Positions 34,204 to 43,014 are shown, counted from the first letter of the stretch. The stretch: DNA of 58,733 nucleotides from Candidatus Kapaibacterium sp. (GCA_022842685.1 JALHPC010000015.1:1-58733), one strand, 5' to 3'. Numbers and translations: made by a program. Notes: a model not told the origin generated them from the letters alone.

Positions 34204-35048
34204 TCTTGCGATGGTTTAGGTTGCCTGGGCGGGGGTTTAGGAAACAACAACGGCGAACTTCAGCAGACGTGGCAGCACGCAACCGAGGAATAGAGGCACA
34301 AAAGGCATCAGCAAGTCGGGCGCCCAAATTGGGCGTTGTGGTCTTGTCGGTGTGCTTTGTAGCTGTTGTTGCAAGTCAGTGGCAGGGACGCCAGACGTGG
34401 CAGGCCGTGGACGTTGAGGGTGCGTCGGAGCTTAGTCGTGGCGCAGTTGACTCGACGCTGGCCCATGTGGTGGGCAAGGAGATGACGGACGTGTCGTTTG
34501 CCGAACTGCGGGAACGGTTGCTGGCCATCCCGTATCTGTCTGGAGCAAGTGTATTCCAGAAAACCAGCAATCACCTTGGTGTGATAGTGTCGGAGCGTAT
34601 ACCGGTGGCCTTCTACATTGCCAAGAACGGCTCTGTTGCCATGGTTGACGCCGAGGGCATGATGCTTCCGGCGGGTCGTAAGGTCGGCGCACAATGCCTT
34701 CCAGTGTTACGACGCAAGGATGGTGCTACGCTGACGAAGGCCGATGCTATCGGGCTTGCTCGGTTTGTTCAGATCGTGCCATCGGCGATGGGACAAGAGT
34801 TGGCGACGTGCGTAAGCGAAGTGGTATTAGACGTTGAGCGTGACGAAGTCATCGTAGTAACGGATGGTGCGCAGTGGCGTTTGCGTTGGTCGCAGACCGA
34901 ACACCTCCACGCTGCCTTGCTGGATGCTGCCGCGCTTGTGTCGTCGGGGGCATTGGCAAATGCACAGAACGCCTACATGGAATTCGACCTTCGCTGGAAG
35001 GGTCAAGTCGTTGTCCGTACTGTCCAACATTCCGGGCCACTTACATGA
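34176..35048 (+). CDS. ftsQ: Cell division protein FtsQ/DivIB
   Basis: 290-residue bitopic membrane protein: basic cytosolic N-terminus (RPGRGFRKQQRRTS...), one membrane helix (LGVVVLSVCFVAVVASQW, ~residues 52-70), then a POTRA domain (WQAVDVEGASELSRGAVDST, LLAIPYLSGASVFQK) and a beta domain with ERIPVAFYIAKNGSVAMVDAEG. FtsQ links FtsA/FtsZ-dependent assembly with FtsB and FtsL in the divisome. DnaA-box-like sequences overlap its start codon. Its TGA overlaps the ftsA ATG (ATGA). The identification rests on layout and context as much as on the divergent sequence. Confidence 0.85.
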   Translation: MWKKPLVINILRWFRLPGRGFRKQQRRTSADVAARNRGIEAQKASASRAPKLGVVVLSVCFVAVVASQWQGRQTWQAVDVEGASELSRGAVDSTLAHVVGKEMTDVSFAELRERLLAIPYLSGASVFQKTSNHLGVIVSERIPVAFYIAKNGSVAMVDAEGMMLPAGRKVGAQCLPVLRRKDGATLTKADAIGLARFVQIVPSAMGQELATCVSEVVLDVERDEVIVVTDGAQWRLRWSQTEHLHAALLDAAALVSSGALANAQNAYMEFDLRWKGQVVVRTVQHSGPLT

Positions 35049-36346
35049 GTGAGCGTATCATCCACGTAGGTCTTGATATTGGAACCACGAAGATTGTGGC
35101 TGTTATTGCTGCAACGGAACCGCGCACGCGTACCTTGGAAATTCTTGGCAAGGGAGTGGCAGTTTCGACCGGATTGAGTCGTGGAGTTGTTACGAACATT
35201 CAAAAAACGGCCGACGCGATTCGTCTGGCTGTTGATCAAGCATCAACGCAAAGTGGGATAGAAATCAGTCGCGTCTCGATTGGGATCGCCGGCGATCATG
35301 TGCAGGACTTTACCACGCGGAGCATCGTGACGGTGTCGTCTCCCACACGTGAGATTTCGCACGACGATGTTCAGCGAGTGCTCGAGGACGCACGGCGAGT
35401 GCCGATTGGTCCGGAGCGGCAGATACTCCATGCAATTCCCCAGGACTATATGATCGATGGACAGTCGGGAATTACCGACCCCATCGGCATGAGCGGAAGC
35501 CGCCTAGAGGCAAACGTCCTGATTATCACGGGCGCAGCCACGGCGATTCACAACATGACGCTATGTGTTGAACGCGCAGGACTACAAATCGAGAACATCG
35601 TGCTGCAGCCATTGGCGTCAGGCCTCGCGGTGCTCGACGAAGGTGAACGCGAGATTGGCGTGGCCCTTGTGGATATCGGTGGCGGCACCACCGACATAGC
35701 AATCTTCAAGGATGGCATTCTTCGCTCCACATCGATTTTTAGTATCGCTGGTCAAAAAGTTACCGACGACATAGGCCAAATGCTCGGAATCATGAAGCAG
35801 GATGCCGAGCGGATTAAGCTTCAGTACGGTCACGCTGTTTCCAACAGCATTATGCGAAACGACACGTTTCAGGTACCTGGTGTTGGTGGTCGCTCTCCTA
35901 AGGAAGTTTCCAAGAGCATCCTGTGCCAGATTATCGAACCCCGCATGGAAGAGATTTTCGAGTTCGCCATGCAGGAGCTCATGAAGTCTAAGCTCTTTCA
36001 CCACTTGTCCGCTGGCGTAGTTATCACCGGTGGATGCAGTCTTCTTTCAGGTGCCGATGAGCTCGCACAGCGTGTGTTCGCAATGCACGTCAAGATTGGC
36101 ATACCAGGCGGTTTCGCAGTCCGCGGTATGGCTCAAGAAGTATCGTCGCCCGTGTTTGCTACGGCGGTGGGCCTTATTCATTACGCAGTTCAGCGGGACG
36201 CAGAGTCCCTGAATACTCTTTCAATGTCGACATCAACCATCAACCAGCCATCCGAGTCCACTGATACTCCCGCAGCTTCTTCAGAGCAGCGCAAGAACAA
36301 GGCAGGAATCATCACACGGCTTCGTACGTGGCTGGAGGACCTTTAA
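35045..36346 (+). CDS. ftsA: Cell division protein FtsA
   Basis: Actin-like protein that anchors FtsZ filaments to the membrane. 433 residues: phosphate-1 loop IHVGLDIGTTKIVAVIA, the FtsA-specific 1C region (ILHAIPQDYMIDGQSGITDP), phosphate-2 VALVDIGGGTTDIAIF, and VVITGGCSLLSGADELAQ. The C-terminal IITRLRTWLEDL is an amphipathic membrane-targeting helix. The frame is open upstream inside ftsQ, but ATG 35045, overlapping the ftsQ stop by 4 bp, matches family N-termini. Confidence 0.96.
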   Translation: MSERIIHVGLDIGTTKIVAVIAATEPRTRTLEILGKGVAVSTGLSRGVVTNIQKTADAIRLAVDQASTQSGIEISRVSIGIAGDHVQDFTTRSIVTVSSPTREISHDDVQRVLEDARRVPIGPERQILHAIPQDYMIDGQSGITDPIGMSGSRLEANVLIITGAATAIHNMTLCVERAGLQIENIVLQPLASGLAVLDEGEREIGVALVDIGGGTTDIAIFKDGILRSTSIFSIAGQKVTDDIGQMLGIMKQDAERIKLQYGHAVSNSIMRNDTFQVPGVGGRSPKEVSKSILCQIIEPRMEEIFEFAMQELMKSKLFHHLSAGVVITGGCSLLSGADELAQRVFAMHVKIGIPGGFAVRGMAQEVSSPVFATAVGLIHYAVQRDAESLNTLSMSTSTINQPSESTDTPAASSEQRKNKAGIITRLRTWLEDL

Positions 36347-36379
36347 TATCATGCTTGGAACATTTTTCCGGGGGGAAAC

Positions 36380-37747
36380 ATGCCAATAGAACTAGACATC
36401 AACCAGCCGTCGTACGATGCCCGCATCCGTGTTGTGGGAGTAGGGGGCGGCGGTGGCAACGCTGTGCGTACAATGATAACACGAGGCCTTGAAGGCGTCG
36501 AGTTCATTGCCGCGAATACCGATCATCAGGCCCTGATGAATAACCCCGCAGGGGTGAAAATCCAGCTTGGAAAGTCGCAAACGAGAGGACTAGGTGCAGG
36601 CGCCAATCCCGAGATTGGCCGTCAAGCCATCGAAGAAAGCATCGACGACATGCGCGATGCGTTGGCCGGTAGCGACATGATCTTCGTTACTGCAGGCATG
36701 GGCGGTGGTACCGGTACCGGAGCAGCACCAGTGATTGCGCGGCTTGGTCGTGAGCTAGGTGCCCTTGTTGTGGCAATCGTGACCAAACCGTTTGACTACG
36801 AAAGCAAGCACCGCATGCGCATTGCCGAAACAGGCATTCGGGAGTTGCGCGACGAAGTCGATGCACTTATTGTCATCCCGAATCAGCGGATTCTTTCCGT
36901 TGTCGACAAAAACGTGCCCTTCGTTGAAGCGCTCGGTCGCGTCGATGCAGTGCTATACAATGCCACGAAGGGCATTGCCGACATCATCTCTGGCGTTGGT
37001 TATGTAAACGTCGACTTCGCCGATGTGCGTGCCGTAATGTCTAGCATGGGCGATGCCCTTATGGGTATCGGAACCGCCCGCGGCGAGCACCGTGCAGTCG
37101 AAGCAGCTACCAATGCGCTTAACTCTCCGATACTCGAAGGCATGTCGATCTTCGGTGCCCAAGGGCTTCTCGTAAACGTCACCGGCGGCAACACGATGTC
37201 GATGCACGAAGTGTCCGAAGCTGTCACTGCCATCGAAAAGGCCGCAGGCGGCGAGGTGAATCTGATTCACGGCGTAGTGATCGATGATACGATGGACGAC
37301 GAGATGTCGATTACCGTTGTTGCCACTGGGTTCCGGCATGCCAGTGACGCTGTTGCACGACCAGCCGCTCCGCCGGTAGTGACAATTCTCACGCCAGTCG
37401 TCGACACACACGTGCCTACAGCCGCACCACAGCCAGCGATTACGATCGACACACCACGTCATCACGACGAGACGGCACCTGCGCCGCAGGCGCAACCTCG
37501 TCAGAATACGTTCCCACTGCAAGCCGTGCAGAAGCCGCAGCGCGAAACTCCCCGTGGTGAAGCCGACTTGGTCGATTATGATACTCCGGCTGCATTGCGC
37601 CGCACTCCAGCATCTGCGCCTGCGCCATCGCCCCTGCCTGCGCCAGTGCCGCGCCCAGTAGAATCTGCCAAACCAAAGGTTGCCTCTGGATATTCCAGTT
37701 CTGCCTCGTCGGGAACGCCTGCCTTCCTAAAGAAGATCATGGACTAA
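36380..37747 (+). CDS. ftsZ: Cell division protein FtsZ
   Basis: Tubulin-like GTPase forming the Z-ring. 455 residues: [30 protein letters not shown], the tubulin signature [18 protein letters not shown], and the synergy-loop residues [11 protein letters not shown]. After the core (~residue 318) comes an Ala/Pro/Thr-rich linker (~120 residues) and a C-terminal peptide [11 protein letters not shown], matching the FtsA-binding tail. The ATG follows a G-rich GGGGGG stretch that could act as ribosome-binding site, unusual here. Followed by a strong terminator. Confidence 0.98.
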   Translation: MPIELDINQPSYDARIRVVGVGGGGGNAVRTMITRGLEGVEFIAANTDHQALMNNPAGVKIQLGKSQTRGLGAGANPEIGRQAIEESIDDMRDALAGSDMIFVTAGMGGGTGTGAAPVIARLGRELGALVVAIVTKPFDYESKHRMRIAETGIRELRDEVDALIVIPNQRILSVVDKNVPFVEALGRVDAVLYNATKGIADIISGVGYVNVDFADVRAVMSSMGDALMGIGTARGEHRAVEAATNALNSPILEGMSIFGAQGLLVNVTGGNTMSMHEVSEAVTAIEKAAGGEVNLIHGVVIDDTMDDEMSITVVATGFRHASDAVARPAAPPVVTILTPVVDTHVPTAAPQPAITIDTPRHHDETAPAPQAQPRQNTFPLQAVQKPQRETPRGEADLVDYDTPAALRRTPASAPAPSPLPAPVPRPVESAKPKVASGYSSSASSGTPAFLKKIMD

Positions 37748-37800
37748 ACTGCTACTTCGTTTATCGTAGAAGCTCTACGGAATCTGTCACGAGTAATGAA

Positions 37801-37833
37801 AAAGGCCCGATTCGTATCACGAATCGGGCCTTT
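37801..37833. terminator. Bidirectional terminator
   Basis: A 15-bp perfect stem (AAAGGCCCGATTCGT and its complement) with a 3-nt loop, followed by CGTTTTG on the plus strand and preceded by A-rich sequence. It lies between convergent ftsZ and the AT-hook gene and probably serves both. Confidence 0.9.
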
Positions 37834-37874
37834 CGTTTTGTCTACCATGTCGGTGACGACGTGTTGGCTATGGC

Positions 37875-38651
37875 TTAGCGACGGAAGTTTGCGATAACGG
37901 CCTTGTATGGCGCGTTAGCTTCGTTCGGTGACTGGTCAAACGCAACGCGTACGGCGCTGCCCGAGCCAGTGACAGCCAAACCAAGTTGGTCTGGTGATGC
38001 ACCAGAATCAACAAAGATCAAACTGCCAGGAATCACACACAGACCGTTGCCATCGGCGTAGACCGAGCGGCCATCGACATATACCGAGCTACCTGCAACG
38101 ATGTTGCCTGCCGAGCCAGTGCTAAGAAACGTGACCGACGAAGCTTGAACTACGGTAGCACGCATCGATGACGATGCACGAGAAGTGCTGGCTCGTTGTG
38201 CGGGTGCAGCAGGCGCTGCCGCTGGTGCTGCTACCGGTGTTGCAACAGGATTCTTGCGTGGGCGACCGCGACCACGCTTTGGAGCACCGGCGTCCTTACG
38301 GGGTCTTCCGGGCTTGCCCTTGGCTGCCACCTTCGCAGCAGGAGCTGCAGCTGCTGTTCCCGAGATAGGCGTACCATCGGCATTAACGAAGATTGCACCC
38401 TTTGGCGGGCGTCCACGTCCGCGAAGCTGCGGGCGACCATCTGGACCCAAGATGTATACTGCTGCGCGTTCCACGGTGCCCTTGGGCTTGTTCTTCGAGC
38501 CCTTTGGACGTCCGCGCTTGCGCTTTGTGGTTGCATTAACTGTTGCGGATAGCTTAGCGCTATCTTTCACTGGCGTAGCCTTAGCGGCCTTTGAGCTCGC
38601 TCGAGATTTCGCCCGCTTCTTAGCGGCCGTGCTCGATTTTCTCGCTGCCAT
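37875..38651 (-). CDS. AT-hook DNA-binding protein (histone H1-like N-terminus)
   Basis: 258 residues from ATG 38651. The N-terminal ~55 residues are Lys/Ala/Ser-rich (ARKSSTAAKKRAKSRASSKA), like bacterial histone H1-like proteins. Four AT-hook cores follow: KRKRGRPKGSKNK, LRGRGRPPKG, GKPGRPRKD and KRGRGRPRKN, separated by Ala/Pro linkers. The last ~100 residues are a different, uncharged beta-rich domain (AGNIVAGSSVYVDGRSVYADG) that I cannot assign. AT-hooks bind the minor groove of AT-rich DNA, so a nucleoid-associated or global regulatory role is likely; the C-terminal domain may mediate oligomerisation. An inverted repeat lies 42 bp upstream. Confidence 0.75.
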   Translation of the reverse strand: MAARKSSTAAKKRAKSRASSKAAKATPVKDSAKLSATVNATTKRKRGRPKGSKNKPKGTVERAAVYILGPDGRPQLRGRGRPPKGAIFVNADGTPISGTAAAAPAAKVAAKGKPGRPRKDAGAPKRGRGRPRKNPVATPVAAPAAAPAAPAQRASTSRASSSMRATVVQASSVTFLSTGSAGNIVAGSSVYVDGRSVYADGNGLCVIPGSLIFVDSGASPDQLGLAVTGSGSAVRVAFDQSPNEANAPYKAVIANFRR

Positions 38652-38692
38652 TCCGAACTCCTGTAAGATAAAAGTGGTGAGTGGTACTCGCG

Positions 38693-38712
38693 TTAGCAAT
38701 AGCAATTGCTAA
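38693..38712. promoter_or_regulatory. Inverted repeat upstream of the AT-hook gene
   Basis: TTAGCAA and TTGCTAA are perfect 7-bp arms with a 6-bp spacer; within it TAGCAATTGCTA (38700-38711) is a perfect 12-bp palindrome. The site is 42 bp upstream of the AT-hook ATG, a plausible operator position. Confidence 0.4.
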
Positions 38713-38832
38713 AGCGCGGTGGTGAACCGAATCGCAACCTACGAAAAAAGAAGATTGATAACATAGATTTTCAACAGGTCGGTGACAATCATCACTGAAC
38801 GAGAATAGTTCCCCAGTATTCTCGCGATGTAG

Positions 38833-40137
38833 TTACAACGCCGGCGACTGCCGAGCTTCTTCGATGCCCCTTGTCACATTGACACGCAATAGCAAGAGGA
38901 TTCCAAGTACGATGAAAACAACGAGAGAGAGAATAGCCCACCGATAACTTGATGAAACGGTAAGTGCCAGACCAAACAGAAACGTCCCAATCCAACTCGT
39001 GCCCTTATCCGAAATCTCATAGAGTGCAAAGTACTCACCCTCCTTTCCCCGAGGAACCAGCAGACTGAACAATGAACGGCTGAGGGCTTGCGTACCGCCA
39101 AGTACAACGGCAATAACGGCTGCCAAAACATAAAAGTCGGTTGCCGTCTGCACCCAGCCCCACGCTGCCAACAGCACGCATGTCCAGCCAACGAGCGCAA
39201 TCACAATTGCTGCTTTCGTCGAGGTTTTTCTTGCTATTCGTTCGAATCCCAACGACCCTGCAATCGCTACAAATTGCACCATGAGGATGGCCGTTGTTAA
39301 GGTACCAAGATCAAGGCCAAGTTCCTCTTGTCCAAACACACTCGCCATGGCAATGACCGTCTGAACTGCGTCGTTATATAGCAGATAGGCGATCAGAAAT
39401 AACAACGCGTTTCGGTATCGGGTAATATGGCGGAGTGTGGAAACCAACTGACGTAATGAAGCCGCTATGCCCCTGGGTGACGTTGCCGCGACGCTCTTTG
39501 GCAGGAACCTCATTGGCACGAGAGTAAACAATGCCCACCACACTCCGGTTGACGCGAGAATAACTCGTACGACGTGCTCAGTTCCACCGTCAAAGGCATC
39601 TGCCGATTTGAACAGAATGAGATGGGCAAACAATAGCAGACCGCCACCTAGGTAGCCCAAAGCCCATCCACGACTTGACACTGCATCGCGCTCCGAGGCA
39701 GATGCAACAACTGGAAGAAAGGCATTATATACCACCATGCTCGCGCCAAAGAACACATTGGCAAGAACAAACAGCCCACCACCCAACAGGTAGTGTCCAG
39801 CAGTAACCTGTACCATGTACATGAGCATGGTGGCGATAGCTCCCGCATAGGCCGTTGCACCTAACACAAGACGTTTGCGCGGCGTACTGTCGACGATAGA
39901 GCCGATGACTGGCAGGACGAGCACCTGGCCAATCACGCTCAGCGATACGATGAACGAAAACCAAGCTCCTGGATGAACCGACCAAAACAGAAATGGCAGG
40001 CCGCTGGCATCGGCTGATGCTGCTGCTACCGACGTTAGATAGGGACCAAAAAACACGGTCACCACAGACGTCGAGAATGCGCTGTTTGCCCAATCGTATG
40101 AGTACCACGCTATGCGTGGTGAGAGTCGTGCGTTCAT
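38833..40137 (-). CDS. MFS transporter, UMF1/ATG22-like
   Basis: 434 residues with about 12 predicted membrane helices. The N-terminal RIAWYSYDWANSAFSTSV is the hallmark of the UMF1 (unknown major facilitator) family, related to yeast vacuolar Atg22 amino-acid effluxers. Other conserved segments: VLPVIGSIVDSTPRKR and AVVLGGTQALSRSLFSLLVP. The substrate is unknown; export of a small molecule is the general expectation. Upstream frame is open to 40200, but the start at ATG 40137 fits the family and the promoter element at 40161-40168. Divergent from speB. Confidence 0.85.
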   Translation of the reverse strand: MNARLSPRIAWYSYDWANSAFSTSVVTVFFGPYLTSVAAASADASGLPFLFWSVHPGAWFSFIVSLSVIGQVLVLPVIGSIVDSTPRKRLVLGATAYAGAIATMLMYMVQVTAGHYLLGGGLFVLANVFFGASMVVYNAFLPVVASASERDAVSSRGWALGYLGGGLLLFAHLILFKSADAFDGGTEHVVRVILASTGVWWALFTLVPMRFLPKSVAATSPRGIAASLRQLVSTLRHITRYRNALLFLIAYLLYNDAVQTVIAMASVFGQEELGLDLGTLTTAILMVQFVAIAGSLGFERIARKTSTKAAIVIALVGWTCVLLAAWGWVQTATDFYVLAAVIAVVLGGTQALSRSLFSLLVPRGKEGEYFALYEISDKGTSWIGTFLFGLALTVSSSYRWAILSLVVFIVLGILLLLRVNVTRGIEEARQSPAL

Positions 40138-40160
40138 AGTCTGCGTCAGTCGGTACATCA

Positions 40161-40168
40161 CAAAGATA
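40161..40168 (-). promoter_or_regulatory. -7 element (TATCTTTG) for the MFS gene
   Basis: Minus-strand TATCTTTG. It pairs with the element at 40174-40181 as an 8-bp perfect inverted repeat with a 5-bp spacer, so both divergent units share one palindromic site. Confidence 0.55.
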
Positions 40169-40173
40169 CAGCC

Positions 40174-40181
40174 TATCTTTG
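40174..40181 (+). promoter_or_regulatory. -7 element (TATCTTTG) for speB-dapD
   Basis: Exact TAnnTTTG on the plus strand; the predicted transcript begins near 40188, with a ~40-nt leader before the speB GTG at 40229. Confidence 0.55.
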
Positions 40182-40228
40182 CGCCGCCTTGTGCCTCCAA
40201 GTCACTCTACACCATCATCAAACCAACC

Positions 40229-41188
40229 GTGAAGACCTTAGGCCCCACCAAAAATTTCCTTGCCATTGAGCGCGAGGTTTCCTCACTCGATACGTCTGCT
40301 ATTGCTGTCGTCTCTGCTCCCTACGAACATTCCGTCAGTTATGGAGGGGGCACCGGTAAGGGCCCTGCGGCCATCCTTAAGGCCAGTGCCTACGTTGAAT
40401 TTTACGATGACGAGTTCGACCGCGAGCTGTGCTTCGACGTTGGTATTGCAACGCTAAAGCCACTCGATTTTGGCAAGCGCGCTGATGGTGAAGCACTAGA
40501 CATGTTGCAGGAACAGGTTGCGACCTTATTAGACCTAGGCAAATTCGTGGTTACGCTTGGCGGTGAGCACACCATAACGGCTGCACCTGTTCGGGCATAT
40601 GCAGCACGATTTCCAAATATCAGCGTACTGCAGTTTGATGCGCATAGCGATCTACGGCATGAATATCAGGGCTCGCCCTTTTCGCACGCTAGCGTGATGG
40701 CGCGCGTAGCCGAAACGGTGCCCCATACGCGGATTACACAGGTTGGTATTCGAGCCCAGTGTAAGGAAGAAGCAGACGTTATTCGTCGGAATGGGGTGAA
40801 TACGTTTTACGCTTCTGCCATTCGGCGTGGGCTTCACGGCACGGAATGGTGGCATAATGTTGCCGCTACGCTGTCGAACGACGTCTACATCACCATTGAC
40901 GTTGATGCGCTGGACCCTTCAATCATGCCGGCGACTGGCACGCCAGAGCCGGAGGGGTTAACCTATAGCGAGATCCTCAATGTTGTTCGGGCCGTACGAC
41001 AAGCAGGAAAGCGCATTGTGGGACTTGATCTTGTTGAGCTTGCACCAATGAAGGGCCTGCACCATCCCGACCTTACAACGGCGCGATTGATGTATAAGGT
41101 GTTAAACATTGCCTTTGCCCCTTCGCGGAAGGCTGCCCCTACAACGAAGCGCACTATTGCGAACAAAGGCACGAGGAAGTCATCATGA
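40229..41188 (+). CDS. speB: Agmatinase-family ureohydrolase
   Basis: A binuclear manganese enzyme of the arginase/agmatinase family. From GTG 40229 (319 residues) the opening KTLGPTKNFLAIE fits agmatinases; an earlier ATG in frame would lie before the promoter element. Metal ligands are present: His in TLGGEHTITAAP, Asp/His in FDAHSDLRHEYQ and IDVDALDPSIMPATGTPEP. It probably splits agmatine to putrescine and urea; related guanidino substrates cannot be excluded. The TGA overlaps the dapD ATG by 4 bp, an unusual pairing of polyamine and lysine/DAP genes. Confidence 0.9.
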   Translation: MKTLGPTKNFLAIEREVSSLDTSAIAVVSAPYEHSVSYGGGTGKGPAAILKASAYVEFYDDEFDRELCFDVGIATLKPLDFGKRADGEALDMLQEQVATLLDLGKFVVTLGGEHTITAAPVRAYAARFPNISVLQFDAHSDLRHEYQGSPFSHASVMARVAETVPHTRITQVGIRAQCKEEADVIRRNGVNTFYASAIRRGLHGTEWWHNVAATLSNDVYITIDVDALDPSIMPATGTPEPEGLTYSEILNVVRAVRQAGKRIVGLDLVELAPMKGLHHPDLTTARLMYKVLNIAFAPSRKAAPTTKRTIANKGTRKSS

Positions 41189-42036
41189 GTACCAACGTCG
41201 AGTCACTTCGAAGCCACGTAGAGGCACTGTTGCAGCGCGACATACAGCAATCTGCGGAGCGGGATGCGGTACGAGAGGAACTGTTGCCATTCCTACGGGC
41301 ACTTAACAATGGCCAAGTGCGGGCGGCATCGAAGAATTCGCAGGGAACGTGGGATGTCCACCAATGGGTGAAGCAGGGCATTCTGCTGTGTTTCCGAGTA
41401 TCGGACGTTGTTGATATGTCCGACGGCGCCTTTTCGTTTCACGACAAAGCGTTGCTACCGGCGCGGTCGTTTGCAACGTCGGATGGTGTACGCATCGTAC
41501 CGGGGGGCTCGACGATTCGCACAGGAGCCTACGTTGCTCGGGGCGTTATTTGCATGCCGCCAATGTACATCAACATTGGGGCCTATGTTGATGAAGGAAC
41601 GATGGTTGATTCGCACGCCTTGGTAGGAACGTGCGCGCAGATAGGCAAACGTGTACACGTAAGTGCCGCTGCGCAGATTGGCGGCGTGCTTGAGCCCGCC
41701 GGTGCTCAGCCGGTGATAATCGAGGACGACGTGATGATTGGCGGTAACTGCGGCGTCTACGAAGGTGTACTCGTTCGCGAGCGCGCCGTACTTGGGTCGG
41801 GCGTCATCCTTAATGCCTCCACACCATTGTATGACGTAGTGAATGCAAGCGTGATTCGTGGCACGGCCAACCAGCCGCTGGAAGTGCCGCCTGGAGCTGT
41901 CGTAGTACAGGGTGCGCGCAGCGTGCGCTCGGCCTTTGGAGCCGAACATGGACTTTCGGTGGCTACGCCACTTATTGTCAAGTATCGCGACGCAAAAACC
42001 GACGCAAGAACGGCATTGGAGGACGCCCTGCGGTAG
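41185..42036 (+). CDS. dapD: Tetrahydrodipicolinate N-succinyltransferase
   Basis: DapD transfers succinyl from succinyl-CoA in the lysine/meso-DAP pathway. The 283-residue protein has an N-terminal helical domain and a left-handed beta-helix of hexapeptide repeats: GGSTIRTGAYVARGVICMPP, YINIGAYVDEGTMVDSHA, LVGTCAQIGKRVHVSAAAQI, GGVLEPAGAQPVIIEDDVMI and GGNCGVYEGVLVRERAVLGS. It supports use of the succinylase branch and of meso-DAP, consistent with mpl. Its stop codon lies within a 10-bp GC-rich hairpin. Confidence 0.96.
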   Translation: MSTNVESLRSHVEALLQRDIQQSAERDAVREELLPFLRALNNGQVRAASKNSQGTWDVHQWVKQGILLCFRVSDVVDMSDGAFSFHDKALLPARSFATSDGVRIVPGGSTIRTGAYVARGVICMPPMYINIGAYVDEGTMVDSHALVGTCAQIGKRVHVSAAAQIGGVLEPAGAQPVIIEDDVMIGGNCGVYEGVLVRERAVLGSGVILNASTPLYDVVNASVIRGTANQPLEVPPGAVVVQGARSVRSAFGAEHGLSVATPLIVKYRDAKTDARTALEDALR

Positions 42037-42045
42037 CAGGGCGTC
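42022..42045. terminator. GC-rich hairpin at the end of dapD
   Basis: GACGCCCTGC and GCAGGGCGTC form a perfect 10-bp stem with loop GGTA, overlapping the dapD stop. There is no U-tract, so termination strength is uncertain; it lies between convergent dapD and the DUF1801 gene. Confidence 0.55.
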
Positions 42046-42054
42046 GCACACGAG

Positions 42055-42978
42055 TTACGACAGCGTAGGATCGCCCTTTTCTCGGTTTAGGCGCATGGCA
42101 TGCTTAATCAGCTCTGCAAACGCCGGGGCGTTGAAGTCGTTGGCCGACGTTAGCTTAACGTGGCGCAACTTCAGCCCGTCGCCTGTAAGCAGGCCTTCTG
42201 GATCGCTCAGTTCCGACCCACGCCAGAATCCAAGATTCACGTGGTTGCTAAACGCCTTCATGTAGCACAGGAAGCCCTCGTACTCATAGACAGGTTGGGA
42301 CCACTTGATCGACTCGACAGCTTCGGGGCACGTTGCAGTAACGAGTGTGCGAAGTTTGGCCATCACGTCACGTTGCCAGCCCTTATGGCTTGCGATGTAC
42401 TCATCGACGTTCGAGGCCTTCACGGGCTCGATAACCGGTATGTATGGCTCTTGATGCAGGTCTTCGCGTGGTCCATCGATACGCACCATGCGTCGCTGAA
42501 GGCTTCCCGGCTGCGAGGCAACGTCGGGTTTTTCACGTTTCTTCTTGTTTCGGTCGCGCTTTTTCTCCCCGCGTTCCTGTTGCTGCGCGGAAGGTTCTTG
42601 CTGGCGGGCCTTTCTTTGCGGCTCGGCCGCCGTCTCCTGTTGCTGTTCGTTATCAGGATTCTCGGGCTTACCGTCGGCGCCTTCCTTGCGTTGCCCACGG
42701 CCTCGTCGATTGCGGCGTCCGCGGTCAGACTGCTCACGTCCGCGGTCGGACTGCTCACGTCCGCGGTCGGACTGCTCGCGACCGTTCGTGCCTTGTGGGT
42801 TTTCAGCAGGCGCCTGCTGTTTGTCACTAACGGCAACGCTGGACTCTTGGCCTTGTTGTTCGCGTGGTTCGTCGGAAGCAGGGCGCTGGCGATTGCGGCC
42901 GCGGCGACGACGGCGGCGCTGATCGTTTTGCGACTCATTCGAGTCGCGTGTTTCGTTTGGATGTGCGTTTGAACTCAT
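42055..42978 (-). CDS. DUF1801 protein with long disordered basic N-terminus
   Basis: 307 residues from ATG 42978. The C-terminal ~125 residues are a DUF1801 (YdhG-like) domain: NVDEYIASHKGWQRDVMAKL, CPEAVESIKWSQPVYEYEG and YMKAFSNHVNLGFWRGSEL. The N-terminal ~170 residues are disordered and charged (DQRRRRRRGRNRQRP, EKKRDRNKKKREK), including three tandem GREQSDR repeats, and look like an RNA- or DNA-binding tail. DUF1801 proteins are generally small; the tail is unusual. Function unknown. A TATCTTTG element lies 37 bp upstream. Confidence 0.8.
   Translation of the reverse strand: MSSNAHPNETRDSNESQNDQRRRRRRGRNRQRPASDEPREQQGQESSVAVSDKQQAPAENPQGTNGREQSDRGREQSDRGREQSDRGRRNRRGRGQRKEGADGKPENPDNEQQQETAAEPQRKARQQEPSAQQQERGEKKRDRNKKKREKPDVASQPGSLQRRMVRIDGPREDLHQEPYIPVIEPVKASNVDEYIASHKGWQRDVMAKLRTLVTATCPEAVESIKWSQPVYEYEGFLCYMKAFSNHVNLGFWRGSELSDPEGLLTGDGLKLRHVKLTSANDFNAPAFAELIKHAMRLNREKGDPTLS
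42718..42781 (-). repeat. 21-bp tandem repeat (GREQSDR x3) in the DUF1801 gene
   Basis: Three in-frame 21-bp units, nearly identical (one or two substitutions), encode GREQSDR heptads in the charged tail. Slippage could change the copy number without shifting frame. Confidence 0.85.
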
Positions 42979-43014
42979 CGATAATCTTCTGTTGAACTCT
43001 GCTCGTCGAAGCCG

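Noticed and set aside
42718..42781. CRISPR-like short repeats
   Set aside because: They are contiguous 21-bp in-frame coding repeats without spacers.
42160..42972. A 270-codon plus-strand frame with apparent membrane segments
   Set aside because: It is the antisense of the Arg/Gln-rich tail of the DUF1801 gene; the hydrophobic look follows from the complementary codons.
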